Positions 25,545 to 37,505 of a DNA stretch of 64,000 bases are shown here, one piece after another (within the stretch, counting starts at the first letter, position 1; each line of letters opens with the position of its first letter). The notes below the pieces were generated by a model. That model saw only the letters and a list, made by a program, of their open reading frames with translations. It was not told where the DNA came from and did not search any database. This DNA comes from Manis javanica (taxonomy: Eukaryota; Chordata; Mammalia; Pholidota; Manidae), in contig NC_133157.1 of assembly GCF_040802235.1 (NCBI RefSeq), forward strand, positions 90,878,001-90,942,000. The letters are read 5' to 3'. A program made the translations under genes and the position numbers.

Positions 25545-26423
25545 TCACTCGGGGAGGGCGATACTGGGCACCCAGTCGTTGACGCTGCGGCTCTCCTCGC
25601 AGAACAGGCTGAGCTTCTCCAAGGCAGGGTCCTTCCATGCGTCCTCATTGGGGTTCTGCGGGGAGAGCGCAAAGGTCAACCCGGCTGCAGCCTGGCCGTT
25701 AGCGGCGGGGGCAACAGCGAAAGGAGGCGACACTCACCGAAATAAGGAGACAGTGCAGGTCCCCAGGGGCGCCGGTCTCCTCGCCTGCACCCACGATCGC
25801 CGCCAGCCTCTGCACGTCACCCACGCGCACAATGTCGATGTCGTTCTCACAGCAGAACGCTTGGATCAGCGTGAAGTGGATCTGCAGCGCGATGTCGCCC
25901 TCGTCCTCCTCATCGGCAGCCAGCACGCAGAAGGTCACGTTGTCGGGGTCCCTGCGCGGATGAGGACGGGTGGTGAGCGCGGTGAGGCTAACCGGACGCT
26001 CCGCCGCCAGCCCCCGGTCACCGCGCTGGTCCCGGCCCCGCGCGCCGCTCTCAGCTCTCCGCCGGCCCCGTCCATACTCACACGTTCAGGACTTTGGCGG
26101 ACTCGTAGACTCCGGCGGTGAGGCAGCCCTGGCGCTGCGCCGACAGCAGCAGCTCATGCAGCGCCTTCCCAGCGCCCTGCATCCTGCGGACGAGTCAAGA
26201 GCTGTGAGGGTGGACGGCGGTGGGTGCAGCGGGTCCGCAGTCCCAGGGACGCACCCCCGGCGCTCCGGCCCCACCCCGCGGGCCCCGAAGACTGCGGCCC
26301 GGCCAGCCGCGGCCAGTCCAGGGTCAGGACCCCCCGCGCCCCGAGGCGCCCGGCGCCTGGCGCGACCTACCTGGCGGTGCTTTCCGGAACAGCGTCCTGG
26401 CCGCGGATTTCCTCTAGAGTCAT
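25545..26423 (-). CDS. GADD45G, growth arrest and DNA damage-inducible protein gamma
   Basis: Four exons join to 159 codons: 26,371-26,423, 26,082-26,183, 25,738-25,951 and 25,545-25,655. All three introns start GT and end AG. The split codons are an Arg across intron 1 and a Val across intron 2, and intron 3 falls between codons. The protein begins [10 protein letters not shown] and ends [12 protein letters not shown], the full length known for mammalian GADD45G. It is a small acidic nuclear/cytoplasmic protein of the L7Ae/L30e/Gadd45 fold. Family members bind PCNA, p21 and CDK1-cyclin B and activate the MAP3K MTK1/MEKK4, linking stress or cytokines to p38/JNK signalling, growth arrest and apoptosis. 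The acidic EEDEGD loop (about residues 66-71) and the central [11 protein letters not shown] core are present. I noticed only a few conservative differences from human as I remember it (for example Ile at residue 6). No disruption is seen and the gene looks functional. Confidence 0.97.
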
Positions 26424-26540
26424 GATGCTGTCGGAGAGTTGCGAGCTGTCCACACGCAGAGCGGGCAGAAAGCTGATAGATGGAGGGAACAGGCCCAGCG
26501 CGCCCACCGCCAGCAAGTAAGCGCCGGCTAGCCGCGCGCC

Positions 26541-26550
26541 CTTATATAGG
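26541..26550 (-). promoter_or_regulatory. GADD45G TATA box
   Basis: The minus strand reads CCTATATAAG, a good TATA element. It lies about 118 bp upstream of the start codon, placing the predicted start site near 26,515. Confidence 0.8.
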
Positions 26551-26589
26551 CCCGGCCTCGGCACCGCCAGCTGGCGCGAGGCTGCGCGC

Positions 26590-26598
26590 CCATTGGCC
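26590..26598 (-). promoter_or_regulatory. CCAAT box (NF-Y-type)
   Basis: The minus strand reads GCCAATGGG about 45 bp upstream of the TATA box, a standard NF-Y site position. Confidence 0.7.
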
Positions 26599-26613
26599 GG
26601 CTCCTGCTTTCTG

Positions 26614-26621
26614 ATGCAAAT
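26614..26621 (+). promoter_or_regulatory. Octamer motif ATGCAAAT
   Basis: A perfect octamer lies about 20 bp upstream of the CCAAT box. Octamer plus CCAAT elements mediate p53-independent induction of the paralogue GADD45A. The same logic here is inference. Confidence 0.6.
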
Positions 26622-26999
26622 GAGGCGGCGGCCGCGGCTCGTGCCAGAAGGCCGCGTGGGGAGGGGTGCGGGGGATGACAATGCCTCATATCTGCCTCTT
26701 TTGTCGGGGTGTTACCAGGCAGACTGGAGCCTGCAGATTCCATCTCGCCTTTTTGTTTTTTTTAAGTCCTTAAAAGGAAAAAATTAAAAAAATTTGCTTG
26801 TTAATAGGACGCTGAAATTTGTGACAGACACCTTTGGAGAAGCTAAAGAATTTCGGGGAGGACTGTATTTTTGTTGCACCCATTCTATTTTTGTTGTGCC
26901 TTTAATTTGAAGTTAATGAGACTGTTGCTTTTAAACTGGAACGTGAAGTAAAAACACGCCGTGCTGGCTTTAAGCTTGCAAAAGACCTGGCCGCAGCCC

Positions 27000-27720
27000 C
27001 TTCAGCTGACAACACGGCCCCGGGCGCGCCAGTGAGGCCTCCCTGCACTCTCAACGCCGTGACCCCACAGTGCTACAAAGTCCGAGCCCACCTCCCCTCC
27101 TGAGGCCGGGCGCGGCGGGGCGCCAGGGCGTGCGAGCAGATTGCAGCCGGCGCACGCGGCTCGTTTGCATTTCTATGGAGGGCGCACAATAGCGGAGATC
27201 TGGCGTGTGGCGGTTTGCAGGAGGGACAATCGAGGCTTTCTCTTCATAGCGACACTATCCACCTGCCGCCGGGTGGGGTGGGCAGGGCCCCGTCGCGCGT
27301 GGGGGTCGCTGGGGCTGTCTTGGCTCTTGGGGGTCGGTGCCACGTGCCGCTCCTGCGCCCCTCGGTGCGCTGCCCCTGCACCGGGTCCTTCTGCACTCGC
27401 TGTTCGTTTGCATGGGATCCCGCCCCACCCGGGATCCCGCCCCACCCGGTCCTCGCCCGCGTGCGGAGAGGCCCCGGAGTTGAAAAGAACAGCTGAGCCT
27501 GATGCACGGTGTACGCAGCTAGGTGCGCTCCGCCGGGACTCTGGCTCCAGTCCTCAAGAGTTTGGGGGCCGCGGCTCGCAGTCCTTTTACCGGGGCGCCA
27601 TCTACAGGCCGGCCAGAAAGATCTGACCGCCTCGCCGCCGCTTACATGGCCTCTATGGGGTTGGTCTCCAGCTCTCTTGTCACCGAGCGGCCCTGTCAGG
27701 ATCCGCTGAGCCCTGTCCGT
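27000..27720. promoter_or_regulatory. Second CpG-rich block upstream of GADD45G
   Basis: GC- and CpG-dense sequence about 0.5-1.2 kb upstream of the promoter, separated from it by an AT-rich gap (26,750-26,960). It contains a short direct repeat of gggatcccgccccaccc (about 27,414-27,449). No coding exon with family similarity was found. It could be an island shore, an enhancer or a divergent non-coding RNA promoter. Confidence 0.5.
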
Positions 27721-27729
27721 GATGTGCAT

Positions 27730-30700
27730 TAATAAAAGGCAAAGGAAAGGCTGCAAAATCCACCCGGAGAGTACTGGGGACGAAAGGACACTCTGACCCT
27801 TTGTGATAGTAGTACTGATGGAAAATCAGCCTATCTTTCTTAATGCTATTTTGAATTTTTTAATTTCTTAAGTATGCGTCTATAGTTTGTTTTCCTGTAA
27901 TCGAGTAATAAAACTGGAAGAGCTCTAGAGAGGCTTTGATAGGCATTAATGCTGCGATGTAACTGAGTTGGACCTGCAAACGGCACTTTTCAGACCTTTG
28001 GCCCTCTGAGCACATCAGTTGGTGTCTACCTCTGCACTACGTGGAATCGCGCGGCGGAGTGCACTGCACTGGCCTCCTTTTCTAAGTGAGGCCTGGTGGC
28101 TGGGCAGGGCAGTGGGCAGGCTGGGGATCCGCTGGAGTCCAAGGCTCAACAGGGAGACTGAGGAGGTAATGGTAAGAAAATCGACTTGCCAGCGTCCTGT
28201 GCCCCCCCGGTGACTGGCTGGCAGAGGAAAGCTGCAGAAGCAGGCCACTTACCTTCCCGAATTCCTAGGTGTTTTATCATCACCAAGCCTGGCGGTTTGG
28301 TGCTGTGTTTATTGGCTGCTGTTCCCTTTCTTGCTTGCTTGCTCATATAAAATGATTGTGTGCCTTGAGTGGATGAGATATGCTTATGTTTAAGTGTGTG
28401 AGACTTGGACATTGCACTTTTTAATGTATTAAACATTTCTTAAAATGCATTAGTTCCAGATCCCCAGGAAATGTTGCAAATAAGACTTTTTTGGCATTTT
28501 AATGCTGCCCCCACCCCAATTTATAGCACTAGGAATCTGCCCACATACCAGGCCTCTGGAGGAGGCCACTGGACAGGCCTGCCTGGGGAGGAGACAAGGG
28601 CAGCATTTGCAGTTGGCTCTGTGACAGCCTAGAGGAAGAGGGCTGATTGACAAGCCCCAGCTATTGTACTTTGCTTGAATTTTTACAGTATTCTATTTGA
28701 TTTCAGGGAAATCTCTTTTCTGACATAGGATATGACTACACATGGGTTTATTAGGTCAGTACAAATGGCCCCAAAGTCCCCATCTCAATTAGGAGGGAGA
28801 TTTTTTTATCTGGAGGCAAACTTCGCCCTCCACCAGAACCCCCCACCCTGCAGTGTAGGCAAGCCCAGAAGCTGCTGGGTCAGGAAGAGCCGTTTCCCGT
28901 CTGCTAATCAGACTAAAGAAGGGAGTGGGTAGTGCCCACACCCCCTCCAGTTACCTTGAGGTGTCCCCCCCCCACCATGGCCTCCCTAAGACAGAAGATA
29001 GTGAGAGTAGTGGTGCCCCACCTGCTCCTCCATGTTGCCACCGTGCTCCCAAACTGCACTCAGCCAGTGTTAACCTGCTGGAACCAACTCCCTGTGACTA
29101 CACCCCCAAGCCTTCCCCTAAACCTTAATAATACAGGTGACGGTGTCTTTACTAAGGGGACATCTTCCAAGATGCTCTGTTCTAAAAACCCTTTGGAAAT
29201 GCTTATATCCAACAGTTTCCATCAGCACATTCTTGGCAGTGCACTTCTCGGTTCCTTGCATGGCCTAATGGTGGAGACTCACTGCTCGTTTGGGTATGGA
29301 AAGAAGTGGGCTTTCAGTAAGCAGAAAACTTTATGACAATCGCAATTCCTGTTACAATTTCTCAAATTATTTACTTCTGGAGCCTACACACTGTTGTTAA
29401 ATAGCACATTTGTTCCCCGTATGACCGCAGAAGGGCCGCTCAGAGCTCTGTGCTGCCTGGAGGTGGGGTTCTTTTAGTCTAAAAAGTATCTAAGAAAAAA
29501 ATTGAATCCATTGCCACCTCTCAAAATCAGCAGCTTACACATAAAAATCTGGATGTTCAGCTTGGAAAATGGGAGGATTTGGCCACCATGTGCCTGTGGC
29601 CCCACCCCTACCCCCACCCTATGGTAATAACCATCAGCTAGAGGGGAACTGGGACCCCCAAACTGGGCACTGCTCTTCAGGCCACCACAGTCCCCAGCCT
29701 ACTCTTTAGAAGCCTCTGGCTGCTTTGTCATTTACATTTCCTGCTTCTCCTGCAAGCCTTTGCATTTGTAATCTTTGAGAAGACACTGAATTTTGAACAG
29801 CAAAATAAAGGGGCCAAGTTCTTAAAAGATGAGCTCAAATAGTAAGCATCATGTTGGTCCTGGATTCTGCAGGACAGTCTGGAGCAGGCAGGGTGGGTCC
29901 CTCTCTAAACGGCCAGCACTCTCTCCCTCAACCCCATCCCTTTGTCCAGCCTCCTGGGGTTTCAAGAAGAGGATCATTTTTTTCCCAGAAAAGCTCATGA
30001 GTAGTGGAGTGGGCAGCAATGAGTTGGTGACAGTGCTACACTAACTCAAAAAAGAAATCAACTCTTTGTGTATAACACACGCCTGTAAAACCCAGAAGCA
30101 TCATCTCAAATGCTTCCCAGCATCTAACAGGCACACCCCACCCACCGTTGTACCCTGGGAGCTGTGCAAGACCTGTACCCCTGGTGAAATGTGAGGTCCG
30201 GGGATGGGGAGGCTGCAGATGGCAGCTGAGAAAGGAAGCAAGAACCAGAAAGAGAAATCCCCACAAAGCACAAACTGGACACCCTTGGACAGTCCCTGCA
30301 CAGAGAGAGCTTTCTGGAAAGGGCGGTAATTCTGGATGAGCAATCACATAGCACTGGAGAGGGTCACACTACCTCCATGAAATCCCCCTGACACTAACTC
30401 ATTCATGCATTTCTTTATGACAAGTAAGACATGGTTTGGGACACGTGTCACAGCCATAGGCAGAGCACAGCAGCTCTCACTGTAGCTGAAAATCTCTGAG
30501 AAGCCACAGATGGGCTGTGTGTGCTTCCTGGCTTGGCCATGTGCTAGTCTTCCAAGTCTCAGTCCCCCACCTACCTGCCATGGAAGAAAAATTTGCCCTT
30601 TGCTCTCAATCAGCCTCATTGAGAGTTTCTAAAGGTCACACTGGGTCACCATTTGGCCCCCACTGGGGTCTTGTTTGGTGGGCAGTTCTAAAACAACTTA

Positions 30701-31020
30701 CAAATTCAGGTCTGGCTTGGTTGTTTGTGTAGGTGAGAGTGGGTGGCATGCACTTTCCATGTCACCCTCAACGTGTCCCAAATGTCACCAGTGGGCCTAC
30801 TGGAATATGTAGCCCCCACCTGGCCCCTGCAGGCATCCGAGTTTGTGGTAAACCTCCTTTTCCATTGGGATACAGAAAGCTGAGATACTGTCAGGGTCGC
30901 CTTTCTCAATCACTAACACAGAGTATGCAACAGATTAGTAGAACCACAGAACTACTGAACTGAAAACCCTCCTTTATGTTCTGAAAGATATTTTAAAATA
31001 AGTGTATAATACCCAGAAAA
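27730..31020. other. Intergenic, no gene recognised
   Basis: No coding or RNA gene and no confident repeat was recognised by eye. Confidence 0.4.
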
Positions 31021-31029
31021 GACACATGA

Positions 31030-31110
31030 CATTGGAGGTTGCAGTTATCGGAACAGCTCAAAGCTGGGCTTTGCTGCTTACTCAACTTTGATCTTGAGCA
31101 GAAAGTTAGT
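31030..31110 (+). repeat. MIR-like fragment (weak)
   Basis: The words aagctgggctttgctgcttactcaactttgatcttgagcag follow the order of the MIR core (the ctctgccacttactagctgtgtgaccttgggcaag region), with heavy divergence. Confidence 0.3.
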
Positions 31111-31199
31111 GCATGATATGAAGTGTAAGTTAAGAAGAGTCCATGATGGTCAACCCATTAAATCTACTTTCTCAAGTTCACCTAAGGAAGTTCACTCAA

Positions 31200-31570
31200 A
31201 ATACATATTACAAGGAAATGTTCTTTGCAATATTTCTTCTAGTAGTGAAAATTAGAAGTCATAAAAAGGAGGTGAGTGTTAAATCATGGTATACCCATAA
31301 AGGAAATATTACCATAAAAAAAAGTTTTGAAGAGTATTTCATGGAATGATAAAGCCTCAGCTGTAATGTGGAAAAGCAAGATGCAAAATTTTGCAAATCT
31401 GTGATTCTAGCTGTACAAAAACTTTAATGCACAACTATCACCATACAAAATATAAACACAGAAAAGAAGGTTATATCTTGAAGTGGTGAGATTACAGATG
31501 ATTTTTTATCTTTTTCACTATACTTTTCTGCAATTAAACATTCCACAATTTTATTTCATATAATACAAAT
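31200..31570 (+). repeat. Old L1 3'-terminal fragment (L1M-type)
   Basis: Blocks such as taaatcatggtatacccataaagg, catggaatgataaag, ggaaaagcaagatgcaaaatt, ggtgagattacagatgattttttatc and ttctgcaattaaacattc run in the order of the 3' UTR of old L1M elements. Degraded, with no open frame of interest. Confidence 0.5.
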
Positions 31571-32164
31571 TCAAACTTCTCATGGATAATAATCTCAGCA
31601 CTATTCATCATCAGCCTGACTGGTGCTTCGGGCTTTGTGCCCAGTGACTTTAGCCCATATGGTAACAGATCAAGAAGCCAGACGTCCTCAGGGTTTGCTT
31701 CCAAGGAGTGAGATGCCAAGTGTGACCTTTGACTCCTGAGCTGCTCTTCTTATCATTTGGTCTGTTCCCAGCTGAGTGAAAATGGGTCTATGGCCCTCAG
31801 AGGTTAACCCTGGAGGGGCTGCGGTAGAATCTCAGAGGCCACACTAGAGGTGCAAAGCAGGAGCTTAGCGGCCAGACACCCGGAGTTGCCTTGCAGTAGA
31901 CAAGCAATTCACCAGATGCACATTTTCACACATTTTAGCAAGTGGCAATGGATAATATTCTTTCACTTCCTCTCTGGCAAAATGTACAACAATACATTAA
32001 GAAATATGTTATCATTGTTTACATAATAAGTCAAAAATTCTAAAAATTCTAAATATTTAGATATACTCAACCTATTTTTGAGACTTGTAGGTGCAATTCA
32101 GCTGTTCAGTGTTTGATCTCATCCATGTGGAAAGAGCAGGGCAGCTCCTGAGTGTACCATCACT

Positions 32165-32405
32165 GAAGCATTAGCTGTATGATTTTATTTACTGGACTTT
32201 TATAGGGTTGCTATGTGTCAAACACTATTCCAAGCACTTTAAAAACATCATTTCATCTTCATAATAACCCTGTTAGATATTACCTTCCATCACTTTCAGA
32301 TGAGGAAATGGGCACAGAGAGGTGAAGCAACCTGCCTGAGGTCATACAGTCAGGAGATGGCAAAGCTGGGATTTGAACCCAGACCAGCTGGCTCTGAAGC
32401 TCTGG
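32165..32405 (-). repeat. MIR SINE, nearly full length
   Basis: This is the clearest MIR in the window. On the plus strand it shows aacactattccaagcacttt, cataataaccctgttagata, agatgaggaaatgggcacagag and gctgggatttgaacccagac, the reverse of the MIR consensus in the correct order. Confidence 0.85.
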
Positions 32406-32409
32406 CTCA

Positions 32410-32880
32410 TCACCAAGAGAAATGACAAACTTCTCTACAAAACCTTTTCTAGAGCCTGTGGCACACCATTTGGTCCATCAAGGATAAGGAGGTCATCTGA
32501 GTGTGATTTCCCAGAATGTGTGGCTCCCCTGAGGAGCCCCTTTGCAGTGGTGGTGGTCCCAACAGCACAGTTGCAGGGTGCCCTCCTGTGGTCAAAGAGC
32601 GCATAGCCCCCACCACTGAAAAACTGCCTCTTTCACCCAAATCTAAAGCCGCCTGTGCAGTGTCTAGGAAGCCCATAGGCTCTGGTCACATGCTAAAGTT
32701 AATAGCGTGCAGCCTGCCCCTGGTGCAATAAGCTCTGACCCCGCCCTGCCATCCATGTGCTAAATCACGGCGGAGTCAGGCAGGTCTAGGAGGTGCCTCT
32801 GCAGGGTCAGCTACTGGAAGAGGCTGGCAGACTGAACTGCTGGCTACTGTGAGACTAAATCCAGCCTCCAAGAACATCAT
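32410..32880. other. Intergenic
   Basis: No gene recognised. A cctcctgtggtc string near 32,582 resembles a CTCF core, which is weak evidence. Confidence 0.35.
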
Positions 32881-32884
32881 GTGC

Positions 32885-32990
32885 CAGCTGTAGTATCCTG
32901 CCTGCTTAGAGGTGGGAAAACTGAGCGTTGGGGAGACTGACAGGCCCAAGTTCACACAGCTAGCGACAGATCCAGGCTGCTGGCCACCCT
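32885..32990 (-). repeat. MIR SINE fragment
   Basis: Contains aggtgggaaaactgagcgttgggg and caagttcacacagctagcgac, reverse MIR core blocks in the right order. Confidence 0.65.
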
Positions 32991-32994
32991 CTGC

Positions 32995-34095
32995 CAGACC
33001 TCACGTTCATTCCTCCGCACCTGGGGCAGGATTTGGACACACAGCTGGGCCGCTGCCCTGAGGCACCACCCTTGCGGCACTCAGCTGTGCTGGGGGAGCT
33101 TACAGGTTATTTTTTCTTCCAAACTACAAGCAAATGTGAATTTGCAGGGAGACCTATAAGGCAACTTTCTCCAGAACCCGTGGACACAGACAGTGCCCAC
33201 AAGATGTCCAGCCTAGAAGCAGCAGCTCCAAGGGCTGGTACTCCCCTATCCATCCACCCCTGTCCCCAATTGTGCCCTCAGTAGTGAGAGCAGAGATGAC
33301 CCCCACATGTCCAAGGATACTGCCCCACCACATGGCACCAACAGAAGTCTGCCTCTGTATGTCCTGGAGACCCAGGCCTGCAGTATCAGCTTCCCCCAGA
33401 GTGTCAGAAATGCAGAGCCTCAGGCCCTGCCCCAGCCTCCTGGACTGAGCTCCCACACTTTCACAAGCCCCGGGGACACCTGTGTCATGCAAGTGTGAGA
33501 AGCACTGCTGGAGAACTGTGCACCAAGGGCGACCAATGAGCTGAGCCAACCAAGAGGCCAGGTGGGGTGTGGCGGGCGGGGGGCAGCGCAGACACCATGG
33601 TGAAGCGTGGCCCGAGGACACAGGAGGAGCTGCTCTGGGCCACTGCGGTTCTGGATGTTTGCGGCCAGGGAAGCCACCTCTGGGCAGTAGTAGGCCTGGG
33701 ACATCTGGACTGGGTGCATAACCTCCAGACTCCTCAAGGCCGTGGCCATTTGCCAAATGCCCGCAAGATTTGAGAGAGGGTGGGGTGACAGGCTGCTCGT
33801 CCCCAGTTCCAATCCCACAGAGGTGTTGGCCCAGGCCCTCTGGTCACCTGACCTAGTTTGTCAGGAAACCATGAACTTCCACATCACCTGAGCAAAAGGA
33901 ATTGCTTTCGGCCACCTTCAGTTTTCTCCTCCCTGCCGTGTGGTGGTGACCCGTGCAAGGCAGGAGGGGACAGCCATCCCGCCGGCCCACAGTCCCAGCC
34001 TGGCCACATGGGGCCCAGCGCCCTGCTGGTCAGTAGACCTGGATAGTCACAGTGGAGTGATACATAGGCTTCTGGCTTGAGTCACTGCGTTTCGG
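32995..34095. other. Intergenic, no gene recognised
   Basis: Short overlapping open frames only. Nothing matches a known protein family. Confidence 0.4.
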
Positions 34096-34099
34096 AGGC

Positions 34100-34560
34100 C
34101 TTTTTGAAATGTTTAATGTTGACGAAACTTCAGACATAGAAAAGTTGCAAGAACCGCCAGCCCAAAGAGGGGCTCAAGCGCGCCCCCTGACCAAGCTCCC
34201 TCACTGCATTGTATGTGCTCATCCTTTCCTCTCTTCCTCAAATTGTACATATTTTCCTGAACCAGTGAAGAGTCAGCCTTGGGCACACCCTTCACCACTA
34301 CGTACATCAGTGTATGTGTCCTAAAAACCACCACAAAATAATCAAAACCAGGAGATTACCACTAGGAGAACTGTAGCTTCTGTCCCGTGCACAGACCACA
34401 GTGTGACTGCGCCAACTGTCCCAGTGGCGTCCTCTATGGCAAAAGGAGGCACAGGTGCCCGGGTGTGTCCACCTGTCATGTCTGAAACTATTCCTCAGTC
34501 TGTTTTGTGACCCAGCTGCTTTTTGACATCAATGTCTTCATGACCCAGGCCCCTTTTGGC
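34100..34560 (+). repeat. Old L1 3' UTR-like fragment (probable)
   Basis: The phrases aaacttcagacatagaaaagttgcaagaac and tattcctcagtctgttttgtgaccc resemble a long old-L1 3' UTR segment (the agaaaagttgcaaaaatagtac and cctcagtctttcc blocks). The similarity is patchy. Confidence 0.35.
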
Positions 34561-34799
34561 ATAGACCATCTGGGACTTGGGTTGGCGAGGTCTCCTCACC
34601 ATTCAGTTCAGGGGTGCAGACAAGGATGTGGTGTCCTCTGCAGGGCAGGGGTAGCACGTGCTTGAATTGGTCTGTTCTTCCTCACGGTCCCAGGTTCGTG
34701 GTTTCACTGAAGTGCAGTCTGCCAGGTTTTCCCAACATAAAGTTCCTGTCTTACCCTTTCTGGTGAACAAGCACTCTGGGGGAGGGGGCTGGGGGCACC

Positions 34800-36935
34800 A
34801 TAGGGGCTTAGACTCGATGTTGACTTCTAAGTAGGAGCAAGCCTCTGGCAGAGAAAACAGAAAAGTCCAAGCTCCCTGACTTAATGACAGGCATTAGGTA
34901 TATTATGAACTCATATCCCTCCCACAGAATTTTTGACAGAAGGGAAATTTTTACTGGTTTCTCTGGACCCACATTAAAGTTTAATAGCTTTTTCAACTAG
35001 CCCAGAAGGGAGTATGGATGGTGTGCTTCCATTTTCCCCGAAAACGCAGTGTCTGGCCTGCAGGACTGGGACTGGCTCTGCCCACTGGGAGCTTTCGGCC
35101 TCCATGACAGATAACTGCCTCGGGGGCCGCACGCCGCTGCCAGCCCCTCCCCTTGTCCTGTCTGTGCGGCCGCCCCTCCTCCCCAGGACACTCTGCCTCG
35201 CAGCACCTGCCCAGCCCTCCCTGTGCAGACCCACTCCGCAGCTGCTGTGCCTCTGGGAGGTGACCACCGGCGAGGAACCTCAAGACCCTGTGTGTACGGG
35301 GATGAGCCCCCTTGCCTGCCGGCAACCTGGGCTCTGCCCACGGCCCTGCCCTCCTGCCCCGCTGGCTCCAGCCAGCCCTGCTCCCGGCCTGACCTCCACC
35401 TCCGCTGCCAGCACCTTTGGTCACTGCCCCCTCCTGCTGCCCCAGCCCTGCCCCTCCACATGGCCCCTCTGCCCCAGGGACACAGGGGGCTTCCTGGCCC
35501 TGCCTGCCCCCCTGGCATGGTGACACCTGGCAAAGGAAGATGTCTGCTTCACTCCAGGTGGAAAGAGAGGTCTTCCTAATAAAATGGCGGGGTTCCCTGC
35601 TTGGAGGCTCAGGGACCGCGTGGTGTAGGATGGGGGAGGGGTGGCGCAGGTCAGGCAGTGGGCTGGGGGGAGGAGGAGGTGAGGAGACCCATGCGGAGGG
35701 GCTGGCTGGGCAGTGGGGGTCGCGGGGGTCACACACAGCCCAGCGCCAGACTCTCTACAGACGCAGATGGTTTCTGCATAAGTGGACACATGAATGAGAT
35801 GGAACCAGAGGGGAGGAAAGAGTGTCTTCCCCAGTGTGTGACTATAAACACGCAGTGGGACAACACTCCCCCGGGCATAACTCAGGAGACACACACATTG
35901 CCCTTTATAAGTAACACGGGGCAGGCTGGGCACGTACTACCTTGAGCTGAATTAGGCTGCCCGCTCTGGTGCCTGGGACAGAAAAGGGGGCCCAGAGCCT
36001 GTAAGTAGGCTGACATCATTCATACCCTGCTCAGCCAGCCATCCTTGCGCCTTTCTGAAGACTACCAAGTCCTGAGACACAGTCTACTCCAAATGAAGCC
36101 TCTCAAAATGCTACAGATATGGGTCACATTTGCAGAATGGAATTTTCCACCCAGCCCTTTACACTGAGTGTTTACCAGCAGACATACGTGTAGTCCTGAG
36201 GGCCTAGGACCTGTTGTTTCACCAACAAGGTCATCGGTGGGGAAGCCAACTCTGGACAGCCACCCCCACATCCACACCCCCCACTCCCTCTAGGCACAGT
36301 ACTGGGCACCTGACCACATGTCCCTCCGGGCATGACCAGTGTCCTGCTGCCAGGGACGATGTGTGTGTGGATGTAGTTGTGTGTTTTGTTGCAACAGAAA
36401 GCATGTCAGCCTCACAGGAGGCCGGGCCACCCGCATGGGGCAGTCCTGAGGCTGCTGCCACCTTCCAGAGTGCAGCCCCACTGGGGGCCCCTAGAACTCA
36501 AAAACCCTGGGGTAGGGGGCCAGGAGCCTGCCAAGAGCAGGCCTCCGAGAAAGCATGGCCTCTGCCCTCTTGGCCCTCAGAGCCATTGTCACAGGGTAGG
36601 ATGGTTGCTCCAAGGTTGGAGGCCCTGGTGTCCCCCAGGGCAGGGGCAGCACGCCCCCAACAACCTGCTGCAGACTGTCTGCCAGGCGCTGAACCTGTAA
36701 AGTAAGAAGCATTTTCAAAGGGACATCCCTGTGCCCCACAGCAATCCTCACTGGCCCCCTCCAAAGGCTTCCTGTGTTCAGGAGGAGGAAGGGCGGGCAG
36801 CAGGCTCATTTCTACTGTGGCCACAATCATTAGCTGAGCACCTACTGAAGCAAAGCACAGACCCAGGGAGTGAGGGCGGCGGGCGCCACAGGGGCGCAGC
36901 CCTGCGCGGGTCGGGTGCGGAGTCTAATCTGGACT
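34800..36935. other. Intergenic, GC-rich, no gene recognised
   Basis: GC-rich sequence around 35.0-35.7 kb carries several overlapping open frames of up to 247 codons on both strands. They are proline/glycine-rich, lack recognisable domains and are best read as composition artefacts. Confidence 0.4.
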
Positions 36936-37501
36936 CTAAGCAGGGGGTGGAATATTCATCAGGATAGGTGGGGTTTTCTCAAAATAGGGAGGGGATTTCC
37001 GGGAAATAGGGTGACGCCCTCCCTTTAGGGCGCCCTCAGATGGTCTGTCCCAGACCTGCCATGACACCCAGCCGTGCCACTTGTGCAATGCTAACGTGCT
37101 CTGGGGTAACTGCAGGTTACTGTTCCCCATCCCAGATCAAGTTGGTTCAAACTGGTTAGAAACCGTATTCTGTTTTGTCAGCGTTATTTTCCTAGATCTA
37201 GCTGGTTTGTTTTTGCTTAACCAGTTCTGTCAGCTGGCCACACTTACTACTAGTAAGTATTAAATAATATAAAATTAACTTTGGGTATTGTGCGTAAAAT
37301 TGTAACATTTCCAGAGTATCTCGCCTGGCTTTAGTGCATTTGCGTATCCTCAGGGGTGGAGAGAAGTTCATCTCCACACCAATGGGTAATTACCTGGGCA
37401 ACAGGAGGACTTACCTGTACCTGAGAGGGGAGCGGGGTGCCGGTTTTGCTCTGCTGGAGCAGAAGAGAGGGCCCCAGACTGCAGTTTGTAAGCAATAAAT
37501 G

Positions 37502-37505
37502 GATT
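37502..37505. repeat. Target-site duplication GATT, left
   Basis: GATT immediately before the inserted LTR is repeated at 38,237-38,240. Removing one copy plus the insert restores the continuous family X sequence, as seen in copy B. Confidence 0.85.

Larger units (their letters stand above)
25045..26515 (-). other. GADD45G transcription unit (predicted extent)
   Basis: The predicted primary transcript runs from about 30 bp downstream of the TATA box (near 26,515) to about 20 bp past the poly(A) signal at 25,066-25,071. It contains four coding exons and three short introns: 26,184-26,370, 25,952-26,081 and 25,656-25,737. The 5' UTR would be about 90 nt and the 3' UTR about 500 nt. A compact, intron-poor layout is typical of GADD45 immediate-early stress genes. 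Transcript ends are inferred from signals, not RNA data. Confidence 0.8.
25120..26720. promoter_or_regulatory. CpG island over GADD45G
   Basis: CpG dinucleotides are dense across all exons, introns and the promoter, in contrast to the CpG-poor flanks at 20-25 kb and 28 kb onward. An island spanning a whole short gene is usual for GADD45 family loci. Methylation of this island is the known route to GADD45G silencing in tumours (established knowledge, not visible here). Edges are by eye. Confidence 0.85.

Noticed and set aside
25513..26121. 202-codon open frame on the plus strand across GADD45G
   Set aside because: It is antisense to verified GADD45G exons, crosses its introns and owes its length to high GC content. 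No known domain.
26424..26681. In-frame upstream extension of GADD45G exon 1 to an ATG at 26,681
   Set aside because: It passes through the TATA and CCAAT boxes and lies upstream of the predicted start site. The conserved protein begins at 26,423.
34993..35736. 247-codon minus-strand frame and a 169-codon opposing frame
   Set aside because: Both strands are open over the same GC-rich stretch with Gly/Pro/Arg bias, a common artefact. No family resemblance.
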